Source of the DNA: Elysia chlorotica
Lineage: Eukaryota > Mollusca > Gastropoda > Plakobranchidae
Direction of reading: 5' to 3'
NCBI GenBank assembly: GCA_003991915.1
Contig: RQTK01000498.1
Coordinates: 248,573 to 312,572 of the forward strand
DNA: 64,000 nucleotides
Shown: one piece after another, positions 42,911-61,599 of the stretch
Layout: the number at the start of each line of letters is the position of its first letter
Numbering within the stretch: the stretch's first letter is position 1
Notes under the pieces: model-generated
Databases searched by the model: none
Told to the model about the DNA's origin: nothing
The model's input: only the letters and a program-made list of their open reading frames with translations
Program-made: the position numbers and the translations under genes

Positions 42911-43058
42911 GTTGTGAGCCTTTTTTATTCTCGTAATTATTCTTACGACTCGTCGTAAGCCTTCTTATTCTCATAACTATTCTCACGACGATTTTGCAAT
43001 CGAATGCGACGGAAGAATTTAAGGGAAAAACCCTTCCAACAATCCATAATGTACTCAC

Positions 43059-43170
43059 CAAATCTCACTGGATGACCAATGTTTACTGTAGACAAAATAT
43101 TCGACCACACAAAAATCAGCCAGCACTGTTTGAATTATCGTCTCACTTCACTTGTTGCGCTTTCTAGAAG
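43059..43170 (-). other. Candidate 5' noncoding exon of HS3ST
   Basis: On the minus strand, sequence ending CCAGTGAGATTTG followed by donor GTGAGTACATTATGG at 43058. The donor and 55 or so intron bases are repeated at 42355-42411. The 5' boundary is not determined. Confidence 0.45.
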
Positions 43171-43235
43171 AATGCAGTTAATAAAAGTTGAATCAGAGAG
43201 GGGTAAAGATAAAGAGATTTGACGGGAAGAATTTT

Positions 43236-43425
43236 TGCCTATGGGTTAGGATAGTTAAGGCGGTTCCTTCCTTCTTTAAACCTTAGTAAAAACGCAGTCT
43301 GAACATTGTTCAACCGCCTTAATTTCAAGAAAGAAATAGAGTGAGCACGCGTCACGCTAGCTCCCCGCTTCAATAGCATTGTGAGCTCTTTTTGTGAGTC
43401 GTCTCGCTAAAATCTACTGTCTCTG
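43236..43425. repeat. Dispersed repeat pair member
   Basis: Homologous to 32285-32470, with AGAAATAGAGTGAGCACGCG and TTAAGGCGGTTCCTTCC; contains an internal GGCGGTT/AACCGCC inverted pair (43258-43316). Confidence 0.65.
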
Positions 43426-43439
43426 GTTGGACTAATGAC

Positions 43440-44150
43440 TATTTATAACTAGGTCAATAATTATAATTATTGTTTCTTTTTTTCATAACAGACTACCAAT
43501 CTCTGCCAGTTATAATTTTTATAGTCGTTCTCTTCGAGTAAAAGATTTATATGCTATCGACTGTAATCTTTTTTTTTCTTTTTAAATAATATTATTATTT
43601 GACCAAAAAGAAACACAGATAGAACATTGAAGTATCACCTCACGTTATACCAAAAATTTTTTTTTTACGATTGTCAAATTTTGTTATCGAAACATAAAAA
43701 TATTTTAGATTTAGTAAATCACCAAAGTTAAAAAACTACGCACATCTAAGGGCTAGCGACCTCAGTTGAATTATAACCTATGTCATAAAAAAGACACTCT
43801 AAAGCTTTAGTGTTTTAAAAAACATAATGGAACTGACACATTGGACAGTCCCACACTGCAGAAATATCATTTGGTTTTAGACATTACCCATCAGCGAAGA
43901 TTTGTAGAGAGGTGCTTAAGCACTAAATGACGCCCGACTTGTTAAGCGTTAAGGGTACCGACCCTAGAACCTATTGCACAGTTATTTATAATACACTATA
44001 GGATACACATTTCCAAAAAAACTCAAGCCAGCACTCAATTTCTTAAACTCACTTGTATAATGCCTTCCCTTCTTTCTAAATACTACAACCTTAGAGTATT
44101 TTAGACAAGAGATAGGAAGTTATACAATAAGGTGACGACATGTAGAAAGT
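43440..44150. other. Intergenic, no gene seen
   Basis: AT-rich; no splice-bounded coding exon or recognised repeat. Confidence 0.5.
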
Positions 44151-44213
44151 TTAATATTAGCAACAAGCGAAGACAAACGTAACTCGTTTTAGTCCTAGTA
44201 ATACTGTGATAAA

Positions 44214-44345
44214 AAGCGTAAATGGAACTGGAATGGACACACACTTCGAAAGTCTGTATCCAACATCACAAGGCAAGCCCTGGACTGGAACACTCAAGAT
44301 AAACGCAAGGTCGGCTGCCTGAAGCAGACTTGGCGACGTAACTGA
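44214..44345 (+). mobile_element. LINE reverse-transcriptase ORF fossil, C-terminal part
   Basis: Frame reads KRKWNWNGHTLRKSVSNITR then QALDWNTQDKRKVGCLKQTW and RRN before a stop made by the adjoining insertion. The W.GH.LRK...ITRQAL.WNPQGKRKRGRP..TWRR pattern is a common C-terminal signature of animal non-LTR retrotransposons. Fragment only. Confidence 0.75.
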
Positions 44346-44534
44346 CAAAGAAAAAATAAACAGTGTTCTTAGGCGGGTCTCAAAATGTACAGGCGAGAGT
44401 CCTGATAGTGTGCTACAACTATTTGACACATTGTCCTTTAAGAAAATGTTGAATATTCTGAAAGACCAAAGGCATCCCCTTGCTAAACAGTTACGTCTGT
44501 CTCAACGGTCTGGAAAACTAATACACCTGAAGGA
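44341..44534 (+). mobile_element. Second retroelement fragment nested in the LINE fossil
   Basis: Flanked by perfect 28-bp direct repeats (44313-44340 and 44535-44562, GGCTGCCTGAAGCAGACTTG...). Internally open: DKEKINSVLRRVSKCTGESP, LQLFDTLSFKKMLNILKDQR, HPLAKQLRLSQRSGKLIHL, which resembles the end of another LINE reverse transcriptase (the ...ILxDxxHPLxxxF..LxSGRRL motif). Confidence 0.7.
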
Positions 44535-44562
44535 GGCTGCCTGAAGCAGACTTGGCGACGTA

Positions 44563-44672
44563 GCTCGTAGCACTGAGATAGAAATAAAAGCGATCGGTAA
44601 CACATGGAGAATCGAGTCCGGTGGAGGGGAGATATTGTGGCCCAATGTTCCAAAAGAACTAAGAGGCTTTAA
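44563..44672 (+). mobile_element. LINE ORF fossil continued, with frameshifts
   Basis: Resumes STEIEIKAIGNTW, shifts frame, then RWRGDIVAQCSKRTKRL and a stop, the usual terminal peptide of this LINE type. Confidence 0.7.
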
Positions 44673-44699
44673 CAAAAATTGCACTAGGATAATAAATCA

Positions 44700-45215
44700 C
44701 AGTAGAATTGTCACCCATTCATTGACCTAAACTTTTTTTCAAATTTTCGCATCGAATTTTCTGAAACTAAATCGCTCTCCATACTTCAGTCAGACGAGGA
44801 AAAGGTGCAGTGAATGAAAATGATCCCACTATGTCTGCACGTTCATGTAATAATACCTCGGTGAACGAATAAAAAAATTGTGTCGAGCCTCCAAGTGTAA
44901 AGTCATCGACAAAATGATTAGACCGCGTCAAACGAACAATAAAATCCCCGATAATGGGCGGGTAAGTGTGAGTTTTGGATGGGTTTATTACTTCTCTACT
45001 CCGTAAGTAGAGAGCACCAGCTTGGGGTCTTTACACTTTCATTGCCCTAAAATTTGAGCAATTTGTGTGATTTGAAATATAGCTAGTGCGCTTTACTTAA
45101 ATTGATGGAAATTTCGGTTAAAAATTTTAACGATATTCAAAATCTTGCCACATTATCTAAAGTCCTACCATCAATGATTGTTTATTTTATCTGTAAGACA
45201 TTAACTCTATTCAAG
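44700..45215. other. No feature seen
   Basis: AT-rich sequence after the LINE fossil; it may include its 3' UTR, which I cannot delimit. Confidence 0.4.
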
Positions 45216-45219
45216 GGAT

Positions 45220-45317
45220 AGAATGCACAAACATGACGTAGCTTACGTCTCGTCGTAAGCCTTTTTATTCTTAGATAGTTACGACGAGACGTTCGCTACG
45301 TCTTGTTTGTGCATTCT
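45220..45317. mobile_element. Foldback (MITE-like) element
   Basis: Inverted arms of 39 nt: AGAATGCACAAACATGACGT... (45220-45258) and its complement (45279-45317) with about four mismatches and a 20-nt loop. It shares CGTCGTAAGCCTTxTTATTC with 42160-43010. Confidence 0.8.
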
Positions 45318-46159
45318 ACCTTAGGTTTAGTTTAGCTCTTCGTGCAATAGCGTTATCAGAAGAAGGAATGAGAATCAGGGTGCGACAACTCTAGTCATTT
45401 GGAACATAAAACACGCAAAAGGAAGAAAAAAACATGTTCTACAAAATGGCAGTATGTCACTTCTGCTTCATGAAAAGGGTTCATGCCTTTCAACGATTTG
45501 AAATATATTTTGGTGGAATCGCATTCTTTATGAATATCTATATATATATAATTGTCTTTGTCTCAAACTTAGACATGCGATCAAATCCAAATCGCTCCAC
45601 CTTAAAGTCCCAAATTTTAGAGTAAAATTATAAATAAACCAGAGAAGAATTTAGAGTCATGAAACTAATGACATAACGCCTAATAAATTTTTAATTAATC
45701 AATGTTATCAACCATAATTACCAATCCATCTTATTTTCACCGCGACTACCGGCCAGAAATGTATTGAATAGTTATAGTTAAAAGAGGTGTGTTAAACATT
45801 AAAAAGTAAAAAAAATTCACACATGTATGGATTGTAAGGTAAATGGAAATTTTTATCGAATTTGAACGTTTTAAATTCTGTATTTTTTTTTTTGTTTTTT
45901 TTGTGGGTGTTTGTTTGTTTTGTTTTGTGAGACTTTTCCGACATAGTTAACCCTTAGATTGGCAAGGATATAACCTACTAGGCCGAGGTCTATCTGGATG
46001 TAGATCTAGATCCAAATAGACATAATATTTTGTACTTGTTCTTTTTGGGAACAATTATAATGCTCATTTTCGAGCCCTATCCCGAATGACTCTCAGTGTA
46101 GTCATGCTCGTTAATTACGATTGTACTTAATGATTTTTCCGTTCAAATACGTGGGATAA

Positions 46160-46340
46160 GTTTTATTAGCAGTTACATTCACATAGATCTTGACAATAGA
46201 AAAACTCACTGATTAGTTTAGCTTTTCTGAGTAGACGACGTCATTTGAAAGATGGAGTTGTGCTGTCTTACATTTTCTAAAAATGTTTGCTAATCAGTAA
46301 GTTTTTCTATTGTCTGTGTAAATGTAACTGCTAACAAAAC
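46160..46340. mobile_element. MITE-like element with about 55-bp terminal inverted repeats
   Basis: Left arm 46160-46216 (GTTTTATTAGCAGTTACATT...) and right arm 46290-46340 (...ATGTAACTGCTAACAAAAC) pair at most positions; the middle is about 75 bp. No coding capacity. Confidence 0.8.
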
Positions 46341-47169
46341 TACCTGTTCGATGAACAAGGCATTGGCTAGTTCACTTATAACAATTTATTATTGGCTAAT
46401 CAACGTTTTTGTTTTGTTTCGGTTTTTTAAATGCTACATGAATTTGCGCACTAAAAAAGGTGCCGCATAATATAGAGTGGTAAAAACCATTGGAATAAAT
46501 ATAACAGTCTATAAAAACGTATACTGCACGGAACTAAGTTTAAATTCAACAGCGATGTTCATTTCTTCTTTCAGAGACTTTGTGCTAATTTTGGAATAAA
46601 TATAATGGCAGTGATGCAAGCCTCTTTCTTATATAGATCTATATGACAAGTTAAAGAAATCAAGATCTAGATTCTTAATTTCAACATGGACCTCAACAAA
46701 CCGAGGCGGGTCAGATTCAACAGTGCTCGATTATCGGGTAACTAGACCAAGAGGGTAGTTGGTGATGGTTTTTGTTGTTCTTCTTTACTGTAACACAGAT
46801 GTAGTCTAAATCATGAACAGAAAAGTATTCGATTACTTTATTAAAAACCATGCCCCTTTTTTATATAGGTTGTTCCCTCAAATAAATCCCTGAATTTGTT
46901 TGTCCCGACGTGTAAAATCCTCCCTTTTGTTTTTTGTTTGTTGGTTGTTGTTGTTGTTGTTTTTGTTGTTTTTTTTTTGTTTTTTGTTTGTTTGTTGTTT
47001 TATCGGGGGATGGGGGCGGTAATACATCGCATGAGGTCAGTGGTTCTACAATCAAGTTACTGAACTCTTGGTAAAATTATTTGCTTATTATCATAGTATT
47101 CTATTTGGTACCACCCACCCATCTAGTGCCGTGCTTAGAAAAATCATGTCCCTCGGCACTCTCACCGAT

Positions 47170-47425
47170 CGCAGTGGCCCTGGGGTAGAACATCAGCTTC
47201 CGACGCAAAAGTTCCGGGTTGGAGTCCTGGTGATTGCGCTTCCTACTGGTTGGGTCGGTGTCAGTATAATGCAACCGGCTGAGACAGGAGTCATGGTGTC
47301 CCCACCCTGTCTCGTGTGTGGCAGCACATAAAATTGTCAGTCTTGGGGCCCGTCCACAATATAGCCTATATAGAGCTGATGTTGGACGTTAAACCAACTC
47401 AACAACTCAACTCAACTCAACTCCT
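47170..47425 (+). mobile_element. Near full-length SINE, plus orientation
   Basis: Head GTGGCCCTGGGGTAGAACAT, CGACGCAAAAGTTCCGGG, B-box-like GGGTTGGAGTCC, full body, tail CCAACTCAACAACTCAACTC. Confidence 0.92.
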
Positions 47426-47640
47426 CGATCCGTTACTGCTTTCAGTCCATCCGTCCCTTCCCTTGCATTTAGCCATTTTTGTAAAGGGTTGTTCAAATAT
47501 AAACTTACACCCTAGAAAAGGGATTTTTACGGGGAAGGGGGGGGGGTAATCATTGGAGGTTGGGAAAACGCGTAGTAAAGGGGGAAGGGAAGTCAATTGA
47601 TCCCTAAAAAGGGATAATAAGAATTATAATTCAACGGCCA

Positions 47641-47843
47641 TCATTCCCGATCTTTCGCTGCTTTTAGTACCTCGCTCACTTTCCCTCCGTTTAGCAATTT
47701 AGTTAGTCCGTTCATTATCATTTCGGGTTGTTTGACCTGCTGAGCTTCCCTTAAATCATTACTATTGTAAAACTTGATAGGGGATATGTTGATACAGTTC
47801 AGGCTGCCGATGACAAGCTTAATGTGGCGGTGAAGCCATAGGG

Positions 47844-47846
<3 letters not shown>
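47641..47846 (-). CDS. Unrecognised coding-like ORF end (exon or retrocopy)
   Basis: On the minus strand, beyond a (TAG)n array, a complex frame reads LWLHRHIKLVIGSLNCINIS, PIKFYNSNDLREAQQVKQPE, MIMNGLTKLLNGGKVSEVLK and AAKDRE before a stop at 47641. Composition is unlike repeat translation. Its 5' border could be any TAG of the array used as an acceptor. I do not recognise the protein; it may be a terminal exon, a retrocopy fragment or chance. Confidence 0.35.
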
Positions 47847-48115
<269 letters not shown>

Positions 48116-48151
48116 TTCACTTCTCATAACACATTCGGTTCAATCCTACAG

Positions 48152-55601
<7,450 letters not shown>

Positions 55602-55699
55602 GTAATAAATCATTGTTGTTACTTGTCATATAATAAAATATTATTAAAACGAATTCACGGATAAAATAATATACAAAATATTTTAGCTGTAAGAAAAAG

Positions 55700-56660
55700 A
55701 TATGACAAACTGGACATGTGACAAACTATGCATGTGACAAACTGGATATGTGACAAACTGGGCCTATGATAAACTGGGTGTGTGACAAACTGGACCTGTG
55801 ACAAACTTGGCCTGTGACAAACTGGGCCTGTGACAAACTGGGCCCGTGACAAAGTGGGCCTTCGACAAACTGGACCTGTGACAAACTGGGTATGTGACAA
55901 ACTGGGCCTCGACAAACTGGGCCTGTGACAAACTGGGCCTGTGACACCAATTTGTCACTTGCCACTCTTCCAGTTTGTCACAGGCCCATTCATTCACATG
56001 CCCAGTTCGTCAAATCACAGGCCCATATTAACACAGGCCCAATGTGTCACATCACAGGCCCAGTTTGTCACATTACATACCCAGTTTGTCACAGGCCCAG
56101 TTTGTCACATACCCAGTTTGTCACATATCCAGTTTATCACAGGTCCAGTTTGTCACAGGTCCAGTTTGTCACATACCCAGTTTGTCACAGGCCCAGTTTG
56201 TCACAGGTCCAGTTTGTCACAGACCCAGTTTGTCACATGACCACTTTGTCACATATCCAGTTTATCACACACCCAGTTTGTCACACATCCAGTTTGTCAC
56301 ATATCCAGTTTGTCACATATCCAGTTTGTCACAGGACCAGTTTGCCACACGCCCAGTTTGTCACAAACCAAGTTTGTCACAGGTCCAGTTTGTCATATCA
56401 CAGGCCCAGTTTGTCACAGGTCCAGTTTGTCACATGCCCAGTTTGTCACATGTCCAGTTTGTCACAGGTCCAGTTTGTCACAGGCCCATTTTGTCACAGG
56501 GCCAGCTTGTCACAGGCCCAGTTTGTCACAGGCCCAGTCTGTCACAGGTCCAATTTGTCACAGATGCAGTTTGCCACAGATCCTGTTGTTCGTCACATGC
56601 CCAGTTTGTCACAGGCCCAGTTTGTCACAGGCCCAGTTTGTCGAGGCCCAGTTTGTCACA
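55700..56660. repeat. 16-bp minisatellite in inverted orientation (large palindrome)
   Basis: Left arm 55700-55948 has tandem GACAAACTGGGCCTGT; right arm 55968-56660 has the reverse complement CCAGTTTGTCACAGGC. Orientation flips around 55950. Variants (CATATC, CATACC, CAGGTC) mix. The arms can pair over about 250 bp. Open frames (HRPSLSQAQFVTGPVC) are repeat translation. Confidence 0.97.
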
Positions 56661-56743
56661 TACTGGCTTCCAAGCCTCTAGAGAGCATATTTACTTATGT
56701 TAGTCCTCAGCGTCTACTTAGGTACCTGAAGGACATTGGTGTA

Positions 56744-56986
56744 TATAATAAAATTTAACTGTGATAATCCTACACATGGATCTTTTAAACTACTGCACAT
56801 ACTCTTCGTTTTTGGCCAAAACTTTTACGCACAATTTTTATGATTTTACTACTCAAAGAGATAAGGAAACACCGTTGCTACTAGTATAATGCATTAACTG
56901 TCTTCGGACATCATGGGCACAACAACATAGCCGTTACCGTACTTACGTGCCGTAAAACAAACTCACTCACTCACTCACTCACGCGG
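56744..56986. repeat. Dispersed repeat, copy 2 of 2
   Basis: Homologous to 16785-17028 and ends in (ACTC)n. See that entry. Confidence 0.8.
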
Positions 56987-57259
56987 CGATTTTCTGGAAA
57001 ACGTAGGTATTGCATTCGAAATTTGATGTAACAGCAATAGGGTAGGTAATTTTCTCATGCGCGTCGAGCTTTTTAGAATGGGTAAGTGGAAAAAATCAAT
57101 CGTGAACGCGATTTAAGCTTGTTGTCATGGAAAGGGAAAGATTGTTTTGTCTTGAACGTGTACATTTTTGGATGACTTTTATATCGTGGTTGTGCTTCTG
57201 TAAACTTCATATCCTGTGGCTGTCACCAATGGCGAAGCCATATTTCTATTTCTAATCTT

Positions 57260-57465
57260 AAGTACAGACAGGCAGACAGACAAGCAGGCAAACAGAGAGA
57301 CAGACAGACAAAGAAAAATACAAAGAAAGAGACAATTAGAGAGAGAGAGAGAAAGAGAAAGACAGAGAGAGACAGGCGGATAGACGGATAGACAGATAGA
57401 CAGACTAGAGAGAGAAAGGGAGAGAGAGACGGACAGACAGACGGACAGAGAAAGAGTGAGAGGGG
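57260..57465. repeat. (GACA)n/(GA)n array
   Basis: Purine-rich simple repeats. Confidence 0.95.
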
Positions 57466-57479
57466 TCATTTTAAACTAG

Positions 57480-58810
57480 TTCAACCATTATTATCACGCG
57501 CCATATGGATTACTATGACCAATGAGATAAAAGGGAAACAATCGAAAAAAAATAACAATAAAAAGTGGAATCTTGCACATCTAATGATCTATATATAAAA
57601 CAAATGTTTATGCCTCCTAAATGTGCAAATGGAAATACCCCGTATAAAGGGAGATAATTGAGGGGGGAAAGAGGGGCTGTCGGGTCTCAGTTTTTGACCC
57701 TCCGCCATATAGGTACTCTTAGTCTCAGGGCAGCCAACCCACCGACACCACATTGGCGAAGTACCTTATCATAGGACCTGGCCATATCTTCTACTTTTAA
57801 ACGGCTAAATGAAAAAATTCGTTTGTCTGGGTGTGTCCAATACTGGTGTAGATAACATCTTAATGACTGTAAAGAGAAAGCTCTAATTGGATTATTTTAT
57901 ATCAACACATCAATGTGAATTATAAACAGGAGTTCCACAGGATTTTGTTTCGAACTCCCTGGGCCACCTGTTATGTTCCATGTACTCAGAATGTGGGGAA
58001 ATATTATTAAAGAACATGGTTTTAATTATCACCTCTACGCTGAGAGGACATATAATTTCAATATAGATTTGTAAGTCAAAGTACCATTACCATAGTCGTT
58101 AATTATAAGATTATCATTCCCATATAGATTTGTAAAGCTTATTTCAACGACGTGTGTAAATGCGTTGCTGCTATTGTATAAAATCAACTAGACTAAAATT
58201 TACAACAACAAAAATACTAAATTAAACATTTATAGAAGCAATTTAATAATAGAGCAACTTTATTAGACGATGCCGAAGCTCCAATATCACCAGTAGTGAC
58301 AAATCTGGGAATTTACTTAGGTGAATAATAAATATATATCACATAAAAAAAGTTATTTAGAATTACGATAAATAGTCCTGATAAAGCTAAAGTAATTAAA
58401 TAAACTTTCTACCAGAAGAGGCAACATAAAAATTGTAATACCAAATTACCCTTTTTAATTTATATCCTCGATTAGTGTAATTCACTCTTCTATTCGATAA
58501 CCCGAAAAATAATGTACAGTCTACAGTATACAGTAAATTCAAAATCATGTTTTAAAAAACATGAATTCACCATAACGCTGCATTATTTTAAGGATGGTTA
58601 CTCATCAAAATTACTTAATACCCAGTGCATGTATTGAGTGTAACTGTATGATCTTAGTGCTGACTTGTCAACGACTTAATGATGAATCATTTCCATATTA
58701 TCTCTTATCAATTAATAATATTTTTTTCAAACCAACAAGAACTATTATTTTCTTTAATAAATAAAGCAACATTTGATTTTTTTTAAAGAAGAACAAAAAA
58801 AGACGTAAAT
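57480..58810. other. No gene seen
   Basis: Very AT-rich; no supported exon or repeat family. May be the continuing intron of the membrane-protein gene. Confidence 0.4.
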
Positions 58811-58826
58811 CTACATCACAGTGGTG

Positions 58827-58857
58827 AACTTTGTTGTTGTTGTTGTTGTTGTTGTTG

Positions 58858-58888
<31 letters not shown>

Positions 58889-58895
58889 CTGTTGC
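58827..58895. repeat. (TTG)n then (TTTTG)n
   Basis: Short arrays. Confidence 0.95.
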
Positions 58896-59659
58896 TGTTT
58901 TTTTTTCATATCTTTTAATGGGCTGCGTTTATGTTACAATTTGCCTGTCAACATTCAAAACATCTCATCACTAACTAATTTTAAGAGTCGTCGTTTAAAA
59001 CCAAATCCCAGCCTTTCTTAGAATACTTTTTTTTTAGTTTTGGTACCTGTCTGAATAGACAATCTCGGTACAATGTCTCTATCTCCGTATATCTTTGTCT
59101 TTACACGTTTATTCGACCTTTAAATATCTTATATAATGTCTGTATCTCTGCATATATTTATATTTACTTTTTTTTTAACCCTCTAATAAGTTCACCTGCC
59201 CTTTTTCACTCCCAAACGTTTTTACTGGCCCAAAATGCGAAAGGGTCAATATTCCACAAGTTGTATGAACTTCCTCACGGTCACAACCATAAATTTCATG
59301 CCGACTACTTATTAAAATGTGGTTTTTTTTTAACTACATGTAATAGATAAAAGTAGTTCTACCCACATATTATATAATAGGGCTCTACCTCATTATTTTT
59401 TCCAATATTTTTAATTTCACCCCAACTAAGAAACTAGAACGCTGTGTGTTTTTCACTAACCAATTTAATTATTGAAGGTGTCTGCTTCGCTTCAACAGGC
59501 TGTTTCGATTTTTAATTTTATTTTTTTATTTTTTTTAGTAAGATTTATGAAAGTACTCAATCATGCAAACTACAACTCGGTGTTTTCTTGGAGGGGGAAT
59601 TGGCATGTTCATCGGTTTTCTTCACCGAGTTGTTTTTGCAATATCTGGATGACCTTGGC

Positions 59660-59990
59660 CAAAAGGAGTTACATAAAGATTTAGAACAGGTTAAGATGTT
59701 ATATAAAGATTTATAAGAGGTTACATAAAAGACTATTTAGTAATACGTTATAAAAATAGCATTTATAAGAAATTTTATAACGATGTATAAGATGCTGTCA
59801 AAATATTCTTTAAAACGTTGTGTAAATATTTATAAGAGGTTATAAAGATGTGCATTAGAAATAACAAGTATTGTATTTATGAAGATTTATAAGAAGTAAT
59901 AATTATAAAGATTATATTAATTATAAAGGTTAGTAAAAGAATTTTTTTAAGTTATCGATTTATAAGAAGTAGATCTAACATTGAAATTTA
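59660..59990. repeat. Degenerate tandem repeat (TTATAAGAGGTTATAAAGA-like)
   Basis: ATTTATAAGAxGTTA recurs about eight times at irregular spacing of 30-80 bp. Confidence 0.65.
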
Positions 59991-60424
59991 TTAGAGATTT
60001 GATATTTTGATCAGCTCCACAGCGGAGCTTAAACCTGCAGTCTTCGGAGAGCTTTAAAAAGTAATGTGGACAATGGAATTCAGCTATGTTTTTATCCTCT
60101 GATCTATGTTTTCAAACAGCCTCAATTTGTATGTGTGTCACTGTCAAATTAAAGCCATACATGTCTTTATTCGCCAAGGTTTAACGCACATTACATTATA
60201 ACTAGGACGTAAAGGCATGAATTTTCATTAGAGGCACGATTTCTGTAAAGTTATGTTTTAAAAAAACACCCCAAAACGAAACAAAACAAAACAACTCTCA
60301 CCCCGTCCAAAAAAAAGCACATCAAAATATTCAACAAACAATAACCACAAATTAGACTTAGAGACTTGGAAAGTGCTTATGGTCCCATTAGAAAGGTAGC
60401 GGCAACAGATGTGAACAAGCTTAC

Positions 60425-60524
60425 GTATTGGGCCACACTATAAAAATGTTCGCTGACTTCTTCGGCGTCTTTGGCAGTTCTTTTCTCGTCTTCGGTGGCC
60501 TCACTTTGAATGGTACTCTGTTCA
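60425..60524 (-). CDS. Possible orphan exon
   Basis: Minus strand, donor GTAAGC at 60424; one frame reads EQSTIQSEATEDEKRTAKDA, EEVSEHFYSVAQY. Acidic and charged. Acceptor TTCAAAG is weak. No partner exon identified; may be chance. Confidence 0.25.
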
Positions 60525-60894
60525 CTTTGAATTTGAAAAAAAAATTGTGGATTCGGTTTACAGGTATGTATTGAGATGAGGAAATATAGAAATATTTATG
60601 TCTGTAGGTAAATAAAGGTAAGATGAGGTAGGCACGTGTGTGGTGCAGAATGGGATAGGTATGTATGAGGATAAGAAAAGATGGGATATGAGACAGGTAT
60701 GTGTTGAGATCAATCTAGACGTGATGGGTATATATTAAGGTAAGGTAAGACGAGATAGGTATTTATTGAGACAAGTTGAGGTGAGAAAGATATTTATTTT
60801 CTTACGTACATTTGTTTATTAAATGGGTTTTTTTATTGCATGACATGTTACAGATTAATTTGATTTATATTTGTTTAAATAATAATTATGTTTA

Positions 60895-60990
60895 TTTAGT
60901 GTATACCGTGTAAAGCGCTTTGAGGGTGTTTTTTTTATATTTTAAAATGGAAAGCGCTAACTAAATGTAATTTATTATTATTACTTGCAC
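60895..60990 (+). mobile_element. 3' tail of a LINE or SINE
   Basis: GTAAAGCGCTTTGAGGGTGT ... GGAAAGCGCTAACTAAATGT then TTTATTATTATT. This hairpin-plus-triplet tail is common at the 3' ends of L2/RTE-like elements and their SINEs. Confidence 0.6.
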
Positions 60991-61075
60991 TTCAGTTTTA
61001 ACTTTAGCAGCTTAACGAGAAAGATTACACTAAAACATAAAAAGAATGAAAAACAAAATGTATAAGCAAAATTAG

Positions 61076-61081
61076 TTTATT
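61076..61081 (-). promoter_or_regulatory. Candidate polyadenylation signal
   Basis: AATAAA on the minus strand, overlapping the stop of the possible terminal exon at 61081-61144 by one base. Confidence 0.3.
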
Positions 61082-61144
61082 TAAATCTCCTTCATGTCCC
61101 TAAGACGACGGATAGCACTGCGAACTTGGGCGGCAGCAGTTGTC
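61081..61144 (-). CDS. Possible terminal exon of an unrecognised minus-strand gene
   Basis: Minus strand: acceptor TTGTGTTTCAG (61145-61146), one base, then TTAAAQVRSAIRRLRDMKEI and stop. Basic C-terminal helix with conserved-looking composition and a good acceptor. Upstream exons would lie at higher coordinates, but none was found before the dermatopontin gene. Confidence 0.45.
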
Positions 61145-61526
61145 CTGAAACACAAAAAAATTATTTTGTTTAAATGGACACACAAGAGAGGCAATGCAAT
61201 TTTATTTTTTTTATAAAGTGATCACAGTGTGCAGGTATTTGAAAAGCAACACAGTAGAACTATAAAACAACAAACTCAGACTCAGAACACCCTACATTCA
61301 ACTAACAGATGAATATCCCCAATTTTACTTCTTTGTCTTGAGTAAACTATCTTGGATCCAACGAACTAACCCTATACCAATCCTCTGATCCAAGGAACCA
61401 GAAGTGACAAACTTTGATACCAAAACCAGACACTCTAAATCTAGTTTAAAATAAAACTAAGCAAAGATCGGTATCATCACTAATAAATAATTTTTCTCCC
61501 TTAAGCCAGGACTAACATAAAGTGTA

Positions 61527-61534
61527 GTGTACAA

Positions 61535-61570
<36 letters not shown>

Positions 61571-61571
61571 T
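61527..61571. repeat. (TTA)n microsatellite
   Basis: About 14 TTA units. Confidence 0.95.
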
Positions 61572-61599
61572 TAAAGAGGGGGGGGGTGAACTATGAGAG

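Noticed and set aside
44157..44684. Minus-strand ORFs of 60-90 codons
   Set aside because: Antisense to the LINE fossils, whose plus-strand peptides are recognisable.
55700..56700. Regular repeats that could look like a CRISPR array
   Set aside because: Units are contiguous without unique spacers, flip orientation, and the genome is eukaryotic.
59521..59690. Possible C-terminal exon of the membrane protein (one frame reads FLGGGIGMFIGFLHRVVFAI)
   Set aside because: No acceptor gives that frame from the phase-0 donor at 55602; the nearest TTTTTTTAG acceptor leads straight to a TAA.
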